Below are positions 24,146 to 33,139 of a DNA stretch of 33,919 nt, piece after piece. A program made the translations under genes and the position numbers. The notes beneath the pieces were generated by a model. That model was not told the DNA's origin. It ran no database searches and saw nothing but the letters and a program-made list of their open reading frames with translations. The stretch lies in assembly GCA_016927125.1 (NCBI GenBank), contig JAFGNG010000085.1, positions 1 through 33,919 of the forward strand, written 5' to 3'. Every line of letters begins with the position of its first letter. Positions within the stretch are counted from its first letter, which is position 1. This DNA is from Planctomycetota bacterium (GTDB taxonomy: Bacteria; Planctomycetota; SZUA-567; JAFGNG01).

Positions 24146-25723
24146 GTGATTATGGGAATTATCTGGGCACTGGCCCGCAATACTATCATTCAGGCCTTAC
24201 GAATGCGTGCGGCTTTGGTTTTGATTGTTCTCTTCTTTATCGCTGCGCCCGTGCTGCTTTTCAATGTGGGGGAGGATAACGCGGATGATGTCCGCACTCC
24301 GCGCTTACTTCGGATCGAGGCCGATGGCACCCAGGAAGGCGAGGTCAAGCTGCTCTTAACCTACAGCGTGACCATTGCCTCGATTCTGCTCATCGTCTTG
24401 ACTATCCTCTTGTCAGCGAGTGTGCTGGATGTAGAGATCGTCAAGAAATACGCCTTTCTTATCTGCTCCAAACCGGTCCGTCGATGGCAGATCATGGTCG
24501 GCAAGTGGCTCGGGATAGTTTTGCTGAACACTGCGCTGCTGTTTATTATGGGGATATTAATCCTCTGCGAGGTCTGGTACTTTTCCAGAACCGATCCCGC
24601 CTTCCCGGAAGGGCGTGAAAAGCTAATGGCAAAAGTGCTTACCAGCCGCATCAGCATCCGCCCAGACACCCTGGATGTACAGAAAGAATATGAAAAATTA
24701 AGACTGGAATTATTAAAAGAAGGTGTTAAAAATGAAAACATTGATAAGCAATTGCTCCAGCCACAAATAAAGAACTACTTCGAGGAATGCACCACTGAAG
24801 TACCGCCGATGGGCGTACAATCCTTCACCCTCAAGGGTGTACCTATAGCGGAAAACCCTGAAGAAACCTTCTATACTTTCCGGTATAAACTCTATTCCGC
24901 TAAGGCAACAGATTTACCCCTCTATGGCCGCTGGCGGTTTGTAAAAAAAACCGAGAAAAAATATGGCGAAGTCTATAGCCGGAGTAAGGAAAGTGAAATT
25001 GAAGAATTTCCGATCCCGGCTTCGCTGGTCGATGATAATGGAGAGATCTTCGTTGAATTCCAAAATTTGACTATTGGCAACCCTGATGATCCTAATCCCA
25101 AGAATCGCATTCCTCATACCGTTACCTTCAGCTTGACCAAAGGCGTGGAATTATTGGCGTACAAGGAATCCGGACTCGGGAATTTTCTGAAATCGCTCAG
25201 TAGTGCCGGGGTGGTAAGGGATTTGGCCGAAGTTTTGCCTTTTATAATCAATTTCTTCAAAGCCTTGCTCCTGCTCTTAATCCGGCTGATGATGATCGCC
25301 GCGATCGGCGTAGCCGCTACCTCATTAGTACACTTTCCGGTCGCAATTCTGGTTTTATTGCTGGTCGTCTTCCTGGGCTCCACCCGGGATGTTTACGCCA
25401 ATATTTTGGTCCAGACAATCCGGCGTGAAAAAGCTGAGCCCACCCCGGAATTCGAAGCCGGTGAGATAGCCAAGGACACCGCGATATCGTTATATAATGA
25501 AGTTGGCAAACCTGCCTGGAAATTTATTCTAAAAGTGATTACCAAGGTCCCTCCCAGGTTTGAAGATACCAACCCGATTCCAGATTTTACTGTAGGAAGA
25601 GAAATCAGCTGGTCCCGGGTTATGGCTCAGGTCTTCATGGATTTAATCCTGCGAGGAGGGATAGTATTTGGCCTCGGGATTTTCTTGTTCTATCGCCGGG
25701 AAATCGGACGACCTGAGCTTTAA
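24146..25723 (+). CDS. ABC-2 type permease with large extracytoplasmic insertion
   Basis: A 525-residue permease. Hydrophobic helices lie near residues 18-39, 70-93 and 121-146. A soluble insertion of roughly 220 residues follows, then several helices from about 363-430 and a last one near 505-519. The insertion contains mixed charged/strand sequence and presumably faces the periplasm. The segment at 97-124 has KP-x2-R and GKWLGI, like the permease at 15566, and both proteins begin with ARNT. The ORF opens with GTG (24146), five bases after AAAGG; an ATG two codons on (24152) is an alternative start. It follows its ATPase by 53 bases. The substrate is unknown; the insertion may bind a partner or substrate. 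Confidence 0.85.
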   Translation: MIMGIIWALARNTIIQALRMRAALVLIVLFFIAAPVLLFNVGEDNADDVRTPRLLRIEADGTQEGEVKLLLTYSVTIASILLIVLTILLSASVLDVEIVKKYAFLICSKPVRRWQIMVGKWLGIVLLNTALLFIMGILILCEVWYFSRTDPAFPEGREKLMAKVLTSRISIRPDTLDVQKEYEKLRLELLKEGVKNENIDKQLLQPQIKNYFEECTTEVPPMGVQSFTLKGVPIAENPEETFYTFRYKLYSAKATDLPLYGRWRFVKKTEKKYGEVYSRSKESEIEEFPIPASLVDDNGEIFVEFQNLTIGNPDDPNPKNRIPHTVTFSLTKGVELLAYKESGLGNFLKSLSSAGVVRDLAEVLPFIINFFKALLLLLIRLMMIAAIGVAATSLVHFPVAILVLLLVVFLGSTRDVYANILVQTIRREKAEPTPEFEAGEIAKDTAISLYNEVGKPAWKFILKVITKVPPRFEDTNPIPDFTVGREISWSRVMAQVFMDLILRGGIVFGLGIFLFYRREIGRPEL

Positions 25724-25766
25724 ATGCTGCAATGAAAAATTTACTTTGTAGTGAATAATACTATAC

Positions 25767-25770
25767 GGAG
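25767..25770 (+). promoter_or_regulatory. Ribosome binding site deciding a TTG start
   Basis: GGAG seven bases before TTG at 25778. The GTG at 25751 also opens the frame but lacks a comparable site. Confidence 0.6.
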
Positions 25771-25777
25771 TTTTGCA

Positions 25778-27979
25778 TTGTCAGAATATAAACGAACCCT
25801 ACCCTGGACATTATGGATAGCCCTCCTCAGCCTGTTTGCTGCGGTAGTAATCTTTTCGGTAGTGGCTTATACCACCAATCCGGTTTTCCTGGCGGGAATC
25901 CCAGTCCCTGCGCTGCTTCTCTGGGGCCTGGCAAGGGGAAAGCGTTGGGCGTATCTTCTTACGATCGTCGTGTCGATTGGCAGTATGATCTTTGCATTAT
26001 ATTATGAATCTTCCACCGCTGCGATGTTCAGGTTTTTTACAATTTTGCCGGTCTTAATCCCGGTCTTACTTTGCACCTGGTTTTTCTTCCCCAAAACAGG
26101 ATTAGCCACCGAAACTTATCCTAATCCCCCGAATCCGGCCAGGAAGAAGCAGTTTATTTGTTGCCTGCTTGCCGTCGCCCTTTTGATTGGAGCGATGCAA
26201 ACCCTGGAGCCCACTATTACACTCCGTGACAAATACAATCTGTCCGTGAATCCTGTGAGTGAGGGGGTGCCGCCCGAGATCGTCCTGGCAACCACCTTCC
26301 TGGGTGGATTTCGCAGCATCTTTATTGATGTCCTCTGGTTGCGGGCCATGGCGATGAAGCAGGAAGGCAATTATTTTGAAATGGTCCAGCTGTATGACTG
26401 GATCACCAATATGCAACCCCATTACGCGCAGGTTTGGAGTTTTATTGCTTGGGACCTGGCGTACAATGTCTCGGTTGATTATCAAGACCTTGAAGATCGC
26501 TGGTTCTGGATCTATCGCGGCATTCGTTACCTTCGCGACAAGGGTATTCCGGCAAACCGTAATGTATCTTCCCTTTATCTCGACCTGGCCTGGATTTTTG
26601 AACACAAACTTGGCGCAACCATGGACTATGCCCACCAGATCTATCGGGTTAAGTGGTGGCGGATGATGCAGGAGGCGCTTAAAGGTTCTGGGGAACGCGA
26701 ACAGCTCGAAGCGCTGGTCGACATACCTGATGATCTTGGAGGGGTACAAAAGTATCTTAATGAGATCATGAATTACCCTGATAATACTGACACCTTGCGA
26801 CAGGACAAAAATGTTGATCAAGCCGCCACCTTCCTGACTGATAACGGAATTGATCTCTTCGCTGAATACACCGGCTTATCAGATTTCCCGGAAGAGTATC
26901 CGGAGAATGTCCAGCAATACCTCAAAACCAAGGAAGCAATCGAAGCCTTTAAGACCATTCGCCTTTACCGGATAAAAAACTGGTTGGCTAATAACTTAAA
27001 GGAAAATACTGCGCAACAGTTGATTGAGATTAAAGAGAACTTGGCGCGATTGAAGCTGGAGCCGGAACTGATGCTTAACGTTACCAAGAACTTTGGGCCG
27101 TTGGATTGGCGCGGGTGCGACGCTCACAGTATGTACTGGGTATCCAAGGGACGGGAAATTCGGGTTTACCAGTTATCCCAGAAGCAGTTGCGGGAGAGCC
27201 TTGATTACAAGATGATGGACATCAGGTTCGAACGGCGCCTGTATAACTGTATGCAGGAACTTCTCCGTCGGGGCCGCTTCATGATAACCTCTGATGGCTA
27301 CACCTACACGATTCCGGACTACCGCTTCATCGAACCTACGCTGCGATACTTCCGGAAGGTTCTGAAAGAGGTCCGGTCAAGTCGCTCGCAAGCGGGCCGG
27401 GAGCTTAATGGCAAAGGGATACAATCCTGCTACATGTACCTCCTGGAAAGATGTATCTTTATGTATTACTTCAACGGTCAGATTAACATTGCGGATCGCT
27501 ACCTTGAGTACATGCGCGAGGAAGCACCGTTAAACCCGAACTTCCAGGTTACCGCGGAGCAGTTTGTCAGGAATAATATTGCGCAATGGATTAGCGATAT
27601 GACGCCTAATCGTTATCACACCATGGTCGAGGGTATGATCCGATGGAGTTTTATTGATCTTGCCCAGGGTGATTACGCCAGTGCGGCAAACCGCGAGAAA
27701 GAGATCCACTTGCTTGAAGAATACGCCCAAAAGCGCTGGCCTTACGATCCCGAAAATAAGGAAGACCAGTTTAAATACCTTGCCCCCCTCGAAGACCTAT
27801 CCTCGGACATGTTGGTGCGGATCCTAGACGGTAAGGAACCAGGCTTTAGCCCGGCAATGCGTCAGCGATTGGAGAAGGCCTTAGGCCCAGAAAAGATCAA
27901 AAACGCCAGGAAGAGAGTCGAGCAAAAAGCCGGTTTCATCAACAATTTAAAGGATAAACCTGTAGCCACAGGGCAGTAA
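25778..27979 (+). CDS. Large membrane protein with TPR-like helical domain, unknown function
   Basis: A 733-residue protein (TTG start, see its binding site). About five hydrophobic helices lie in the first 150 residues. They are followed by a long soluble part with helix-pair repeats; for example GNYFEMVQLYDWITNMQPHY resembles a TPR unit with its G-x-Y and Pro spacing. The region is rich in Trp/Tyr, which is unusual for ordinary TPRs. It has no recognisable catalytic motif. The upstream gene is the ABC-2 permease with the large insertion, 54 bases away, so it is probably an accessory of that transporter. I recall such proteins next to ABC genes in Planctomycetes, but this is memory only. A 98-base gap with a possible promoter separates it from the lipoprotein. 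Confidence 0.7.
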   Translation: MSEYKRTLPWTLWIALLSLFAAVVIFSVVAYTTNPVFLAGIPVPALLLWGLARGKRWAYLLTIVVSIGSMIFALYYESSTAAMFRFFTILPVLIPVLLCTWFFFPKTGLATETYPNPPNPARKKQFICCLLAVALLIGAMQTLEPTITLRDKYNLSVNPVSEGVPPEIVLATTFLGGFRSIFIDVLWLRAMAMKQEGNYFEMVQLYDWITNMQPHYAQVWSFIAWDLAYNVSVDYQDLEDRWFWIYRGIRYLRDKGIPANRNVSSLYLDLAWIFEHKLGATMDYAHQIYRVKWWRMMQEALKGSGEREQLEALVDIPDDLGGVQKYLNEIMNYPDNTDTLRQDKNVDQAATFLTDNGIDLFAEYTGLSDFPEEYPENVQQYLKTKEAIEAFKTIRLYRIKNWLANNLKENTAQQLIEIKENLARLKLEPELMLNVTKNFGPLDWRGCDAHSMYWVSKGREIRVYQLSQKQLRESLDYKMMDIRFERRLYNCMQELLRRGRFMITSDGYTYTIPDYRFIEPTLRYFRKVLKEVRSSRSQAGRELNGKGIQSCYMYLLERCIFMYYFNGQINIADRYLEYMREEAPLNPNFQVTAEQFVRNNIAQWISDMTPNRYHTMVEGMIRWSFIDLAQGDYASAANREKEIHLLEEYAQKRWPYDPENKEDQFKYLAPLEDLSSDMLVRILDGKEPGFSPAMRQRLEKALGPEKIKNARKRVEQKAGFINNLKDKPVATGQ

Positions 27980-28003
27980 TAAAAGAATTAAAAGCGAAAT
28001 CTC

Positions 28004-28032
28004 TTGAGCCTTTCAATCCGGATCGGTAGAAT
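28004..28032 (+). promoter_or_regulatory. Candidate sigma70-type promoter before the lipoprotein gene
   Basis: TTGAGC (28004-28009), a 17-base spacer and TAGAAT (28027-28032): four of six and five of six consensus matches with ideal spacing. Position suits transcription of the lipoprotein and MMPL exporter genes. Confidence 0.45.
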
Positions 28033-28063
28033 TCTCCCTGCAGTTTTCGAGTAGGCAACTTTG

Positions 28064-28068
28064 AAAGG
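28064..28068 (+). promoter_or_regulatory. Ribosome binding site fixing a TTG start
   Basis: AAAGG nine bases before TTG at 28078. Starting there gives a complete lipoprotein signal sequence, which makes it a firm start call. Confidence 0.65.
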
Positions 28069-28077
28069 TGAATTCAT

Positions 28078-28980
28078 TTGAATCGTCGTCTGCTTATCGC
28101 CCTCGCATTATGTATCATCCTGCCAGGGTGTGCGTTACCGTGGGGTGAAAGCGAAAGCGAGCCTCCACCGGTTCTTGACACTATTCCAGAAGCGGAATTA
28201 ATCCCCTCCCAGAGAGCCTCGGAACTCGTAAAGCTGGCGGTCGCGCCTGCCTCCACGCTTAATGGCCTGGAGATCCAGGGAAAACTAAAGGCTGAAGATG
28301 CAAGCGAAAATGATTTCAACCTCCGTTGTGTAATCCAGCTTTTGATGGAGAGGCCGGCAAAGTTACGCCTCGCTGCCACCAAGGGTTTGAATACCGAAAT
28401 CATGGATCTCTCCATGATTAATGATTCGCTGGATGTCTGGCTGCCAACTAAGAATATCCTCTATCGCGGCAGAGTTCGCGACCTTGCTACCAGCGGTATG
28501 GATTTCCATCCCAACGAGATTGTTGAACAACTACTGTTTCCAGTAGAAGAATTCAATACAATGGCATGGGGCATAGTCTCTGACACGGATGATTTCATCA
28601 TCGTAATGGAAGTAAGTTCAAATCGTTATAAAAACCGCCTCACCATTGACAACGAAACCGGTGTACTTATTAGGCGCGAGATAATTGGCCCGGATGGGCT
28701 GGTCTACCTTGAATCGACCTTTTCCAAGCACAAGGAAATCAAAAAACATCCAGAACTCAACCTCTTTCCCCATCAAGTGCAACTGTGGTTCCCCCAGGAG
28801 AAGCGCAAATTGCTCTTTTACCGGCTGAGCATCATGCCCAATCCGGACACCTCCGAAAAAGATTACCGCTTTGTCGCTCCCGAGGATGCCGTCATTAAGT
28901 CCCTTAACGTACAGGAACAGGTTGATATTGCCTCTGCTCTCCAGGAGGTTGAGGAAACTACGGAGGAAGGCGGGCAATGA
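28078..28980 (+). CDS. Lipoprotein, LolB/DUF4292-like
   Basis: A 300-residue lipoprotein. The signal peptide has two arginines after Met-Asn, a hydrophobic core and the lipobox LPGC (15-18), so Cys18 should be lipidated. The mature part runs into a half-barrel-like strand pattern (LEIQGKLKAEDAS, RPAKLRLAATKG, DVWLPTKNILYRG) as in LolA/LolB-type lipid-binding folds. The LolB identification rests on pattern only and is not certain. Residues after the lipobox are acidic (ESESEPP), consistent with outer-membrane location. The start is TTG, set by AAAGG and by the complete signal sequence it yields. Its stop overlaps the ATG of the MMPL exporter, so the two are probably a functional pair that moves lipid or lipoprotein outward. 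Confidence 0.75.
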   Translation: MNRRLLIALALCIILPGCALPWGESESEPPPVLDTIPEAELIPSQRASELVKLAVAPASTLNGLEIQGKLKAEDASENDFNLRCVIQLLMERPAKLRLAATKGLNTEIMDLSMINDSLDVWLPTKNILYRGRVRDLATSGMDFHPNEIVEQLLFPVEEFNTMAWGIVSDTDDFIIVMEVSSNRYKNRLTIDNETGVLIRREIIGPDGLVYLESTFSKHKEIKKHPELNLFPHQVQLWFPQEKRKLLFYRLSIMPNPDTSEKDYRFVAPEDAVIKSLNVQEQVDIASALQEVEETTEEGGQ

Positions 28981-31900
28981 TTCATAAGATTCTGGCAAAA
29001 TGTGGCCATATCGCCTGCACCCAGTACCGGGCGGTTCTCTTTGCGGCTATTATTCTCACCATTCTTGCGCTGGTGCCACCCATCTTCTTTGTGGAAAGCA
29101 AGTTTTCCGCTTCGGTAAGTAAACTTCTGCCGACCGACAATGAATCCGCCAAAGCTTTTAACCGTGCCCTAAACGATTTCGGGACCGCTGATGAGGTCTT
29201 CGTCCTCTTCCGGCTGGCAGATGCCGAAGATGTAGAGGGGGTTGGCCAATATGTTGTTGAACTTGCTGATAAGTTGCGGGATTTGCCGGATTTCCAGGAC
29301 GCTTATTGCCGGACCATCCGCCCCGAGGAAAAAGGCTTTCTCGAGGATGAATTAATGGCACGCGGACTGCTTTATCTTCCCCCTGAAGGAATTGCTGAGG
29401 TTAAGGAAAAGCTTACCCAGCCGAATATCGCCCGTGCTACCAAGAAAACCTTCACCAAGATAACCAGCCCCGGACTGGATAGGATAGTTGAAGGCAAGGA
29501 ATCCCAGACATTTTTACTGCAGCTCGGCGTCGGGGAAATCTTCCAGAAGCATCTGCGGGCGGCATATAGCAATCTTGGCGAAAACGGTGATAACGGCTTA
29601 TTGGTATCTTATGATAACGGGCCGGATGATAAACAATCCGGCGGTGCAGTTATCCTGCTTGCCGCCCAACCGCAAGCGCCGGCCCAGCGCCTGGAATACG
29701 CCAATCGAATTATGGATATTGTCCGCGAAGAGACCTTTAAAATATTCGGTGAACAAGAAGTAAGTCCTGAGTGGCGAAGCCCGGTGGTGTGGTGGAATCC
29801 CTCAACCTGGAACCTGAGGCGGGAGCCAATCCAGGGTAAAATGCCCCCCGCCTTGGCCAAAAAGGTTCAGGTCAGCTTCGGAGGCGGCTATGAAGTCTCC
29901 ATGCGCTATACCCAGAATCTTTCCTCCAGCCTGAAATCGACCTTTATTACTAGTTTAATCGGGGTCCTGCTACTCTTCGGGTATTGCTACCGGCGGTATG
30001 GCGTAGCTCTCTACGTCGGGGTACCCCTGGTGATGGTGGTCTGCTGGACCATGGGCGCCGGATGGCTATTATTTGGCAAGCTGAACGTGATTTCCTGTGC
30101 CTTTGCTGCAGTTCTGGTAGGCTTGGGCGTCGATTACGCTGTCCATATCTATAACCGTTATATTGAGGAGCGCGGCGCCGGCCGGGCGGTCGAGGAGAGT
30201 TTTATTACCTCTCTCAAACAAACCGGCAGTGGGGTTGTCGTCGGGATGTTGACGACCGCGATGTCATTTATGGCGCTAATGGTAACCCGTTTCAAGGGGT
30301 TGTCGCAATTTGGCACCCTCGCCGCCCTGGGGTTGGCCCTGGCCTTACCGGCAATGATCTTTGTCCTGCCCGCGTTGGTAGTCTGGCGCTCCAAGCGCGG
30401 GGATGGCGAACATCGGCGGGCGCTCAGGTCGACAACCTTTTATCTGCCCCAACTCTCCACCTTCCTTTCCAGGTTCCCATATCTGGTCGCAATCATAGGT
30501 GTGGGGCTGGCGGTTGTTTCGGGAATCTATATCGCTTATGATCCAAGTTCCGTCCGTTTTGATGAACGCCTCGCCAGCCTTCGTCCCAGTGGGGACCCGG
30601 TCTTTAAACTTGGACAGGAAATCTCGGAACGCTTCTCCCGCAAAAGCCCAGCAAGGATTATGGCTATTATTCCGGGGAATACCGAAGCCGAGGCCATGGA
30701 TAACGCGTCCGAGGTTTTAGAAAAGCTGAAAGTTATTAAAGCCGAGGGGATCTTGAAGGATTTTGAAATCCTTAACCAGTTTATCCCATCGCCTCAGGAG
30801 CAGGAGAAGCGGCTTAAGGAAATTGCCGCCATCGACTTCGGTTTGGCGGCAAGTGAACTAAAACAACAATTGGACAAATACGGTCTTGCGGAATCAGTGT
30901 TTAAAGACGTTTTTCAGTTTTTTGGCAATCATAAGAATCTGAATGAGAATTTTCCCGTGATACTACCCACCAGCTTCAAGCATACCCCAGCTTGGCGTCT
31001 GATGCAACGGCTGGTGGGCAGGCATAAGGTCCGCTATCGGGTTGATACGAGCGAGACACCCAATGCCTGGGAGCAGCTTGCCGCTGGGAATAAATTGATT
31101 ATCTCGGAATTGCCCACTACCCGCGAGGGCGGGTATTTCTTTACCGACGGGATTCCAATAGACGCGGCCTCTATTGATTATCTCGAATCAGTTGGAATTC
31201 CTGAAATAAATCTCACAATTGAGAACAAAGAAGGCCTAGGTCAGAATGATATCAAGCGGGAAAAAGTCACCCTTGCCGAAGTGCGCAAGCTACTCGCCAA
31301 TAATCCGAAGCGGGTATATTTTGCGGGCACTGTCATGAAGAATGGCGAGCCACTTCTCAGTACCGGCATTGAAATTACTACAGACCTCCTGGTATTTCTT
31401 GATAAATCCAATTGTCGCGATGTTGGGGTTTTCGGCGAAGGTTGGAGCACGTTGGCTTATCTTTATCCCCCCGCGGATGAAACCAGTGAAATTTCAGACC
31501 AATGGATCTCATCCCTGAGAGATAATCTTGGGGAAGACAACCAGAAGGTTCTGCTTACCAGCACCATGCTGGTTGCCCATGACCTCGCCACCGTGGTTAA
31601 AGAGGATTTCTTCCATATTTCCATCGCCGTCTGCATCATCGCCGCCCTGGTGCTTGCAATCTGCTATCGGAATGTTACCCGGGTAGTCTTCTCACTTTTG
31701 CCGATTGGACTGGCCTTGTTTTATCTCTTCGGCATTATGGGCATTGCCAATATTTCCTTTAATTTTATCAATGTTTTGGTAGTTCCGGTAATTATCGGCC
31801 TCGGGGTGGATAATGGCATCCATCTGGTGCACCGTTTCCAGGAATCAAATCATGACATTCGCCCGATGGTTACAGATACCGGCAGGGCGATCGTGATTAC

Positions 31901-32084
31901 CAACCTCACCAGCATGATCGGCTTTGGCTCCCTCTGGATGGGCAGTTATGACGGCCTTACCAGCATGGGAATGCTGACCGTTCTGGGATTGAGCATGTCA
32001 ATGTTTGCTTCCCTGATTGTTCTACCAGCCCTGCTGTATGTATTCCGCGGGTTTTTTAAGAATAATTCCGCCTTTAAAACGTGA
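28977..32084 (+). CDS. MMPL/RND-family exporter
   Basis: A 1035-residue efflux/lipid transporter. It consists of two similar halves, each with one helix, a large periplasmic domain and a bundle of about five helices. The halves carry the paired signatures GLGVDYAVH (382-390) and GLGVDNGIH (941-949), in which Asp residues relay protons. This duplicated layout agrees with MMPL transporters and the hopanoid-linked HpnN type. The start ATG overlaps the previous stop codon (ATGA), which links it to the lipoprotein. Hydrophobic lipids are the typical cargo of the family; the actual one is unknown. A 161-base gap follows. No terminator is visible after it. Confidence 0.88.
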   Translation: MIHKILAKCGHIACTQYRAVLFAAIILTILALVPPIFFVESKFSASVSKLLPTDNESAKAFNRALNDFGTADEVFVLFRLADAEDVEGVGQYVVELADKLRDLPDFQDAYCRTIRPEEKGFLEDELMARGLLYLPPEGIAEVKEKLTQPNIARATKKTFTKITSPGLDRIVEGKESQTFLLQLGVGEIFQKHLRAAYSNLGENGDNGLLVSYDNGPDDKQSGGAVILLAAQPQAPAQRLEYANRIMDIVREETFKIFGEQEVSPEWRSPVVWWNPSTWNLRREPIQGKMPPALAKKVQVSFGGGYEVSMRYTQNLSSSLKSTFITSLIGVLLLFGYCYRRYGVALYVGVPLVMVVCWTMGAGWLLFGKLNVISCAFAAVLVGLGVDYAVHIYNRYIEERGAGRAVEESFITSLKQTGSGVVVGMLTTAMSFMALMVTRFKGLSQFGTLAALGLALALPAMIFVLPALVVWRSKRGDGEHRRALRSTTFYLPQLSTFLSRFPYLVAIIGVGLAVVSGIYIAYDPSSVRFDERLASLRPSGDPVFKLGQEISERFSRKSPARIMAIIPGNTEAEAMDNASEVLEKLKVIKAEGILKDFEILNQFIPSPQEQEKRLKEIAAIDFGLAASELKQQLDKYGLAESVFKDVFQFFGNHKNLNENFPVILPTSFKHTPAWRLMQRLVGRHKVRYRVDTSETPNAWEQLAAGNKLIISELPTTREGGYFFTDGIPIDAASIDYLESVGIPEINLTIENKEGLGQNDIKREKVTLAEVRKLLANNPKRVYFAGTVMKNGEPLLSTGIEITTDLLVFLDKSNCRDVGVFGEGWSTLAYLYPPADETSEISDQWISSLRDNLGEDNQKVLLTSTMLVAHDLATVVKEDFFHISIAVCIIAALVLAICYRNVTRVVFSLLPIGLALFYLFGIMGIANISFNFINVLVVPVIIGLGVDNGIHLVHRFQESNHDIRPMVTDTGRAIVITNLTSMIGFGSLWMGSYDGLTSMGMLTVLGLSMSMFASLIVLPALLYVFRGFFKNNSAFKT

Positions 32085-32136
32085 TTCCAGCAGGAACGGC
32101 ATATATTTCCGACATAACAATAATGATGTGAACTCA

Positions 32137-32164
32137 TGGACATTGCCCATGATATTTATATAAT
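32137..32164 (+). promoter_or_regulatory. Strong sigma70-type promoter for LolA-like and STAS genes
   Basis: TGGACA (32137-32142, one mismatch), a 16-base spacer and a perfect TATAAT (32159-32164). The -35 lies within the arms of a 5-bp inverted repeat (CATGG at 32135 and CCATG at 32147), which could act as an operator. It starts transcription about 75 bases before the LolA-like gene. Confidence 0.6.
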
Positions 32165-32245
32165 AATTTATACAACATTGTGACAAAGAATTAAGTTTAA
32201 ACCTGTAAATGACGAATAAATTAAAAGGTTATTTGGAGTATTAAT

Positions 32246-33139
32246 ATGAAGATATGTCAAATATTAGCTTTCTCATTAATGCTGGCAATCTTTTGTTCCA
32301 GTGTGATTGCTGGTGAAGTATTTTGTGCCTTGGACGAGTTACCGGATAAAAGCCCCCCGACCGTCTTATCTGATGAAGAAATTGATAGTTATCTGACTGC
32401 CACCTTTAAGCGCCATGAAAACCTGAAATGGTTTTCTGCATTTATGACCCAAACAAAAAGCGGCGGAATTTTTAAGCGCCCGGTTGTTCAGAGTGGCGAG
32501 CTCAAGGTTGAACTCCCGGACCACATGCTCCTGGATATGTCTGAAGATGGCGTGATGATCGTCGCCGATGGAAAATACTTCTGGATTTATGACACTGATC
32601 TTGATGAAGTCGAACGCTATAAAGCCGAGCGTTGGAATACCAAGGGCCAGGCGAAAGCAGAAGCCAAAAACCTTGATATGGCTGCATTGTTACTGGGCGC
32701 TGATGTTAAAACCGTGGAAGAGATGCGGGAATTCTACAATATTACCGCCACCTTCAATAATGGGATTGTCAATTATGTCTTGTTTCCCCTGAAGGGCGAG
32801 CCGGCGGAGAGATACAGCAAGATAGAAATCTCCCTTGCCGATGATGCGCTCCTGCCCCTGCGCACGGTAATGACGGCCAAGCCCAAAGCAGGGGACACCC
32901 AGCCTCCGGCGGTAGTAGAATACCTGCTCACCGCTTTTGGTAGCAATCTTTCAGGCTTGCCCCCATTTGAGAAAACCGCCTTTATCTTCCCCTTGACCGA
33001 GGACATCGAGGTTCACGATATGGATCCTGATGGCGGCGAAACCATTGTGCCATATGAAACTGTTAAAAAAGAACTAGCTGAGCAGGCAGCCGCTTGCGAA
33101 GAAAATGAACCGGACAACAGTGTACAGGAGAGGGAATGA
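32246..33139 (+). CDS. LolA-like periplasmic carrier protein
   Basis: A 297-residue protein with a Sec signal peptide (residues 1-22, hydrophobic core, cleavage after the Ala in VIA-GE). The mature part has the LolA-like fold pattern: FKRHENLKWFSAFMTQT, then a strand series with GELKVELPDHMLLDMSEDG and a DGKYFWIYDTDLDEVERY segment, as seen in outer-membrane lipoprotein-sorting proteins. LolA shields lipid or lipoprotein acyl chains across the periplasm. It is longer than typical LolA (about 200 residues) owing to a C-terminal extension with PFEKTAFIFPLTEDIEVHDMDPDG and a charged tail. GGAG with a 7-base spacer precedes the ATG. The stop overlaps the next gene (ATGA), so it is coupled to the STAS protein. 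Confidence 0.8.
   Translation: MKICQILAFSLMLAIFCSSVIAGEVFCALDELPDKSPPTVLSDEEIDSYLTATFKRHENLKWFSAFMTQTKSGGIFKRPVVQSGELKVELPDHMLLDMSEDGVMIVADGKYFWIYDTDLDEVERYKAERWNTKGQAKAEAKNLDMAALLLGADVKTVEEMREFYNITATFNNGIVNYVLFPLKGEPAERYSKIEISLADDALLPLRTVMTAKPKAGDTQPPAVVEYLLTAFGSNLSGLPPFEKTAFIFPLTEDIEVHDMDPDGGETIVPYETVKKELAEQAAACEENEPDNSVQERE

Noticed and set aside
26102..26821. Long minus-strand ORF (239 codons)
   Set aside because: It lies wholly opposite the 733-aa membrane protein gene, has no recognisable domain, and looks like a mirror of that gene's codon pattern.
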